From Candidatus Saccharimonadota bacterium (GTDB lineage: Bacteria; Patescibacteriota; Saccharimonadia; Saccharimonadales; Saccharimonadaceae), in assembly GCA_030445265.1 (NCBI GenBank), contig JAUCSC010000001.1, positions 186,001 through 250,000 on the forward strand: DNA of 64,000 nucleotides, written 5' to 3'. Both the position numbers and the translations under genes were made by a program. This document shows positions 61,399 to 64,000 of the stretch, piece by piece. The notes below the pieces were generated by a model. It made no database searches, was not told where the DNA came from, and worked only from the letters and a program-made list of their open reading frames with translations. Numbering within the stretch: position 1 is the stretch's first letter; each line of letters starts with the position of its first letter.

Positions 61399-62997
61399 AT
61401 GGTAGTAAAAACAAATATCCCGGCTGACAAACTAAAAACCGCCCTAGTCATAACCGTCGGGCGTTTAATCAAGCAGTCCAAAGGCCCTGATGAATTACTC
61501 GGTGACCTTTTTACCGAGGTACAGAAACGGCGAGTATACGGCGATGGTAAGACGTTTGCGGACCTGGTCCCGATAGGCCGTATCAAGACCATCCAAGACG
61601 ATTACAAGCTTGAACGGCACGACCCTGAATTTGATATACGTGAATTTGTTTCGAGGCACTTTTATGATCTTTCAACAACGATTCATAATAAAGCGCCCTT
61701 CCACGCCGATCATCGACGTAGTACGGGATCGCACATTACCCATTTATGGGAACATCTTGAACGCAGAAATCGCTTGAACCGCGGCTCCTTGATTGCATTG
61801 CCTCATAAGTACATCGTCCCCGGCGGACGTTTCAATGAACAATTTTATTGGGACAGCTACTTCATTATGCTTGGCCTGGCGGCCGATAAACGATGGCATG
61901 CTATTGAAAGTATGATGAAAAATTACGCGTTTATGATCGGCAAGTTTGGATTTATCCCGACCGCAAATCGAACATATTTTCTGAGCCGGTCGCAGCCACC
62001 TTTTTTTAGCTACATGATTGAACTACTGGCGACGCATCGGGGCAGGCGTACATATATTGAATACCTGCCTTCATTACTCGAAGAATATCGTTTTTGGATG
62101 CGCGGAAAAACGAAATTAAAGCAAACCGAGCACAATGCCTATCGGCGGGTTGTTCAGATGGAAGACGGCACGCTCCTGAACCGCTACTATGACAATAAAG
62201 CGACGCCTCGCCCGGAGTCGCTCGATGAGGATACCGCTGCAGCCGACGAATCAGCCGAGCGTCAAGCTGACCGGATGTACCTGCATCTCAGGGCCGCAGC
62301 TGAATCTGGATGGGACTTTAGCTCACGTTGGTTTGCCGACCAGACCGACATCAAGACTATCCATACGGCCGATATCATCCCCGTGGATCTGAACTGCCTG
62401 CTTTATCATCAAGAGCTACTTCTGGCGCGCATGCACCGCCGTCTGCTGCGTCCGCTGACCGCACGTCGCTTCAAAAAAAAGGCCGAGCGTCGCAAGGCTG
62501 CTATTCTGAAATATTGTTGGGATGACAAGGAAAAGTTCTTTACCGATTATAACTTTCATCATCAAAGCAGTACCAAGCGTATGACGCTGGCGGCTGTCTT
62601 TCCGCTCTATGAAGGCATTGCTACCGATGAACAGGCGGCACATGTTGCAAAGCGGCTCAAGAAAGACTTTCTCAAGAAGGGTGGTCTCGTGACGACCCTC
62701 ATCAATAATGGTCAGCAATGGGATGGTCCAAATGGCTGGGCACCGCTTCAATGGGTAGCTATCCAGGGACTCCGCCGCTATGGCTATCATGAACTTGCCA
62801 ATGACATAAAAGCGCGCTGGCTCCAGCTCAATGACGGGGTATACGACAAACATTATAAATTGATCGAGAAGTATGATGTAACATCATCGAGCGGACTCGG
62901 TGGGGGTGGTGAGTATCCACTCCAAGACGGTTTTGGCTGGACGAACGGTGTCTATAAAGCTCTTCAGTATGAAGAATCGTTAGAACTTCGTAAGTAG
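61399..62997 (+). CDS. Trehalase, glycoside hydrolase family 37, cytoplasmic
   Basis: Cleaves alpha,alpha-trehalose to two glucose. GH37 signatures are clear: PGGRFNEQFYWDSYF (signature 1), QQWDGPNGWAPLQWVA (signature 2), catalytic Asp in ESGWDFSSRWF, and the Gly-rich GGGGEYPLQDGFGWTNG with the likely catalytic Glu. There is no signal peptide, so the enzyme acts in the cytoplasm, as TreF does. 532 aa fits. TATACT (61385-61390) is 8 nt before ATG, so leaderless. It supplies glucose to the glycolytic genes in the window, with trehalose perhaps taken from an actinobacterial host. Confidence 0.93.
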   Translation: MVVKTNIPADKLKTALVITVGRLIKQSKGPDELLGDLFTEVQKRRVYGDGKTFADLVPIGRIKTIQDDYKLERHDPEFDIREFVSRHFYDLSTTIHNKAPFHADHRRSTGSHITHLWEHLERRNRLNRGSLIALPHKYIVPGGRFNEQFYWDSYFIMLGLAADKRWHAIESMMKNYAFMIGKFGFIPTANRTYFLSRSQPPFFSYMIELLATHRGRRTYIEYLPSLLEEYRFWMRGKTKLKQTEHNAYRRVVQMEDGTLLNRYYDNKATPRPESLDEDTAAADESAERQADRMYLHLRAAAESGWDFSSRWFADQTDIKTIHTADIIPVDLNCLLYHQELLLARMHRRLLRPLTARRFKKKAERRKAAILKYCWDDKEKFFTDYNFHHQSSTKRMTLAAVFPLYEGIATDEQAAHVAKRLKKDFLKKGGLVTTLINNGQQWDGPNGWAPLQWVAIQGLRRYGYHELANDIKARWLQLNDGVYDKHYKLIEKYDVTSSSGLGGGGEYPLQDGFGWTNGVYKALQYEESLELRK

Positions 62998-63006
62998 GCG
63001 ACGGTA

Positions 63007-63870
63007 TCAGTCTAAATAGCGTGAATTATACTGTGGGCGAGATGGTGCGTACGTACTGCGCGCGGCGTCTAACACCAAGGCAGACAGGCCAAACAACCAG
63101 AAGATAGCTGTCATGATTCCTATGAGGATCAGAACGGTTTGCATACTCGTTGAATAGGGCTGCTCAATAGGAGTCGTTTTACGTAACTCTGGTTTCTGGG
63201 CAATGGCAATCCGGTGAATGATGACGGTTACTGATAATGCAGTGAAGGCAAGGATGGTAACGGCTCCAATAATTCTAAAATAGAGCGGAGCAATGAAAGA
63301 CGCATCAGGAGAAATTATCCAAGGCACCAACAAAACGGCGAGGAGTATGATGAGTACCGAAGACGTGAGGACAAGGTTTTTTGTCAGATCATGTTGAATC
63401 GTAAGCCGCCTGACGGCAGCGAGTAAGTAAGCCGTACCGATAGCTAGGATATAGACCAGGAATGCTTTCCAAGCACCTTCATTACCGATTAATCCCCATG
63501 TGCCTAGTGTCGCCGTAAACATGTTAGCGATAGTAGCTGCGAGCACGGTCGTAGGAAGAATAGACTTGCCGAGTTGGTTGTGTCGATCGCTTGAAACAAG
63601 GCCCAAAACAAGCAAGCTATGGGTCACAAATATAACGGTCGTCCATAGTGCTTTTTGAACGACTGAATTAAACTCTCCAATGAGAATGGCCGTGACTGAA
63701 ATGAGCGCGGACAGTATGAGCCCGCCGACGAGTACATACAAGAAGGCCAGTTTTAGCTTTCCTATTTTGGCGTCTACCGGTTTTTGTATGGCTGGTTCAT
63801 TATTTACCACAGCGTGAGTGGTAGAAGGATCGTGTTTTTGTTCTGTAGAGTGAGGGGTTGGTTCTTCCAT
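63007..63870 (-). CDS. Polytopic membrane protein of unknown function, 287 aa
   Basis: No family recognised. An acidic-polar N-terminus (~1-40) precedes seven hydrophobic segments: LAFLYVLVGGLILSALISVT, ALWTTVIFVTHSLLVLGLVS, ILPTTVLAATIANMFTATLG, AFLVYILAIGTAYLLAAV, LVLTSSVLIILLAVLLVPWI, IIGAVTILAFTALSVTVII and VLILIGIMTAIFWLFGLSAL. No catalytic motif is seen. A TATAAT is followed by a leader with SD AAGGAG before the ATG, so it belongs to the SD-led minority. Convergent with the trehalase gene. Confidence 0.75.
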   Translation of the reverse strand: MEEPTPHSTEQKHDPSTTHAVVNNEPAIQKPVDAKIGKLKLAFLYVLVGGLILSALISVTAILIGEFNSVVQKALWTTVIFVTHSLLVLGLVSSDRHNQLGKSILPTTVLAATIANMFTATLGTWGLIGNEGAWKAFLVYILAIGTAYLLAAVRRLTIQHDLTKNLVLTSSVLIILLAVLLVPWIISPDASFIAPLYFRIIGAVTILAFTALSVTVIIHRIAIAQKPELRKTTPIEQPYSTSMQTVLILIGIMTAIFWLFGLSALVLDAARSTYAPSRPQYNSRYLD

Positions 63871-63930
63871 GCGAGACTCCTTAGTATTGTAAGGAGATTA
63901 TAGCACGGGCGTCAAAGTTCATGCGTTTAA

Positions 63931-64000
63931 TTAGCGCTGGTCAAGTAATTCGAGACGACGCTTCATGAGGTAGACACCGACGCTAGAGTCCCATAGTCTT
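63931..64000 (-). CDS. Partial C-terminus of an unidentified protein
   Basis: On the minus strand a frame enters from the window edge and reads LWDSSVGVYLMKRRLELLDQ then R and TAA at 63931-63933. It is basic and probably helical. Only 22 residues are visible, so no function can be given. It lies upstream of, and on the same strand as, the 63007 membrane protein, with a TATAAT between. Confidence 0.4.
   Translation of the reverse strand, partial: RLWDSSVGVYLMKRRLELLDQR

Overview
The window looks like a chromosome segment of a Patescibacteria/CPR bacterium, most likely Saccharibacteria (TM7). Genes are dense and short-spaced, and UGA is used as a normal stop. There is an FtsA-like protein paired with a baseplate-J-like membrane protein, many type IV prepilins, a reduced alanyl-tRNA synthetase and no visible amino-acid biosynthesis. 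The lineage call is inference from gene content and was not tested by a search.

Layout. 0-1.2 kb: minus-strand type IV prepilin cluster. 1.3-3.3 kb: murB and three tRNAs (Arg-CCG, Arg-TCG, Lys-CTT). 3.3-13.8 kb: a 2H phosphoesterase, a YihY membrane protein, and a signalling region with a PAS kinase, two receiver proteins, folD, an AdoMet-decarboxylase-like gene overlapping a GNAT-like gene, and two tandem paralogous membrane sensor kinases. 13.9-15.2 kb: an LPXTG surface protein. 15.4-19.1 kb: a visibly G+C-rich island with four orphan genes in two divergent arms, strong SD sites, consensus promoters and long hairpins, ending near tRNA-Glu. 20-24.5 kb: pyk-pgk-tpiA. 24.5-37 kb: repair, translation and tRNA modification (UvrD-like helicase, ksgA, metG, tatD, cysteine desulfurase, mnmA, alaS), with a prepilin. 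37.9-45 kb: envelope and division genes (FtsA-like, gpJ-like, ruvX, mltG, LysM-CHAP) and obgE. 45.2-45.7 kb: an independent unit with no long ORF that looks like a large structured RNA. 45.7-54.4 kb: sbcB, uvrA, dedA, bL25, trhO, uvrC. 54.4-64 kb: a prepilin-LamG fusion, a M24 peptidase, secG, an oligopeptide-binding protein, tRNA-Leu and tRNA-Val, typA, a GH37 trehalase and a membrane protein.

The genes fit a small fermentative surface-attached cell: lower glycolysis, trehalose cleavage, UvrA/UvrC/UvrD excision repair, peptidoglycan remodelling enzymes, and a surface of pilins and proline-rich anchored proteins. Most transcription units appear leaderless, with a TANNNT -10 box 6-11 nt before the start codon. 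A minority have SD leaders: surface proteins, the G+C-rich island and the small ORF inside the 45 kb RNA.

The most interesting items are the 45.2-45.7 kb structured RNA candidate, the G+C-rich island, and the SpeD-like/GNAT/twin-kinase cluster. No rRNA, CRISPR array, transposase or integrase was seen.
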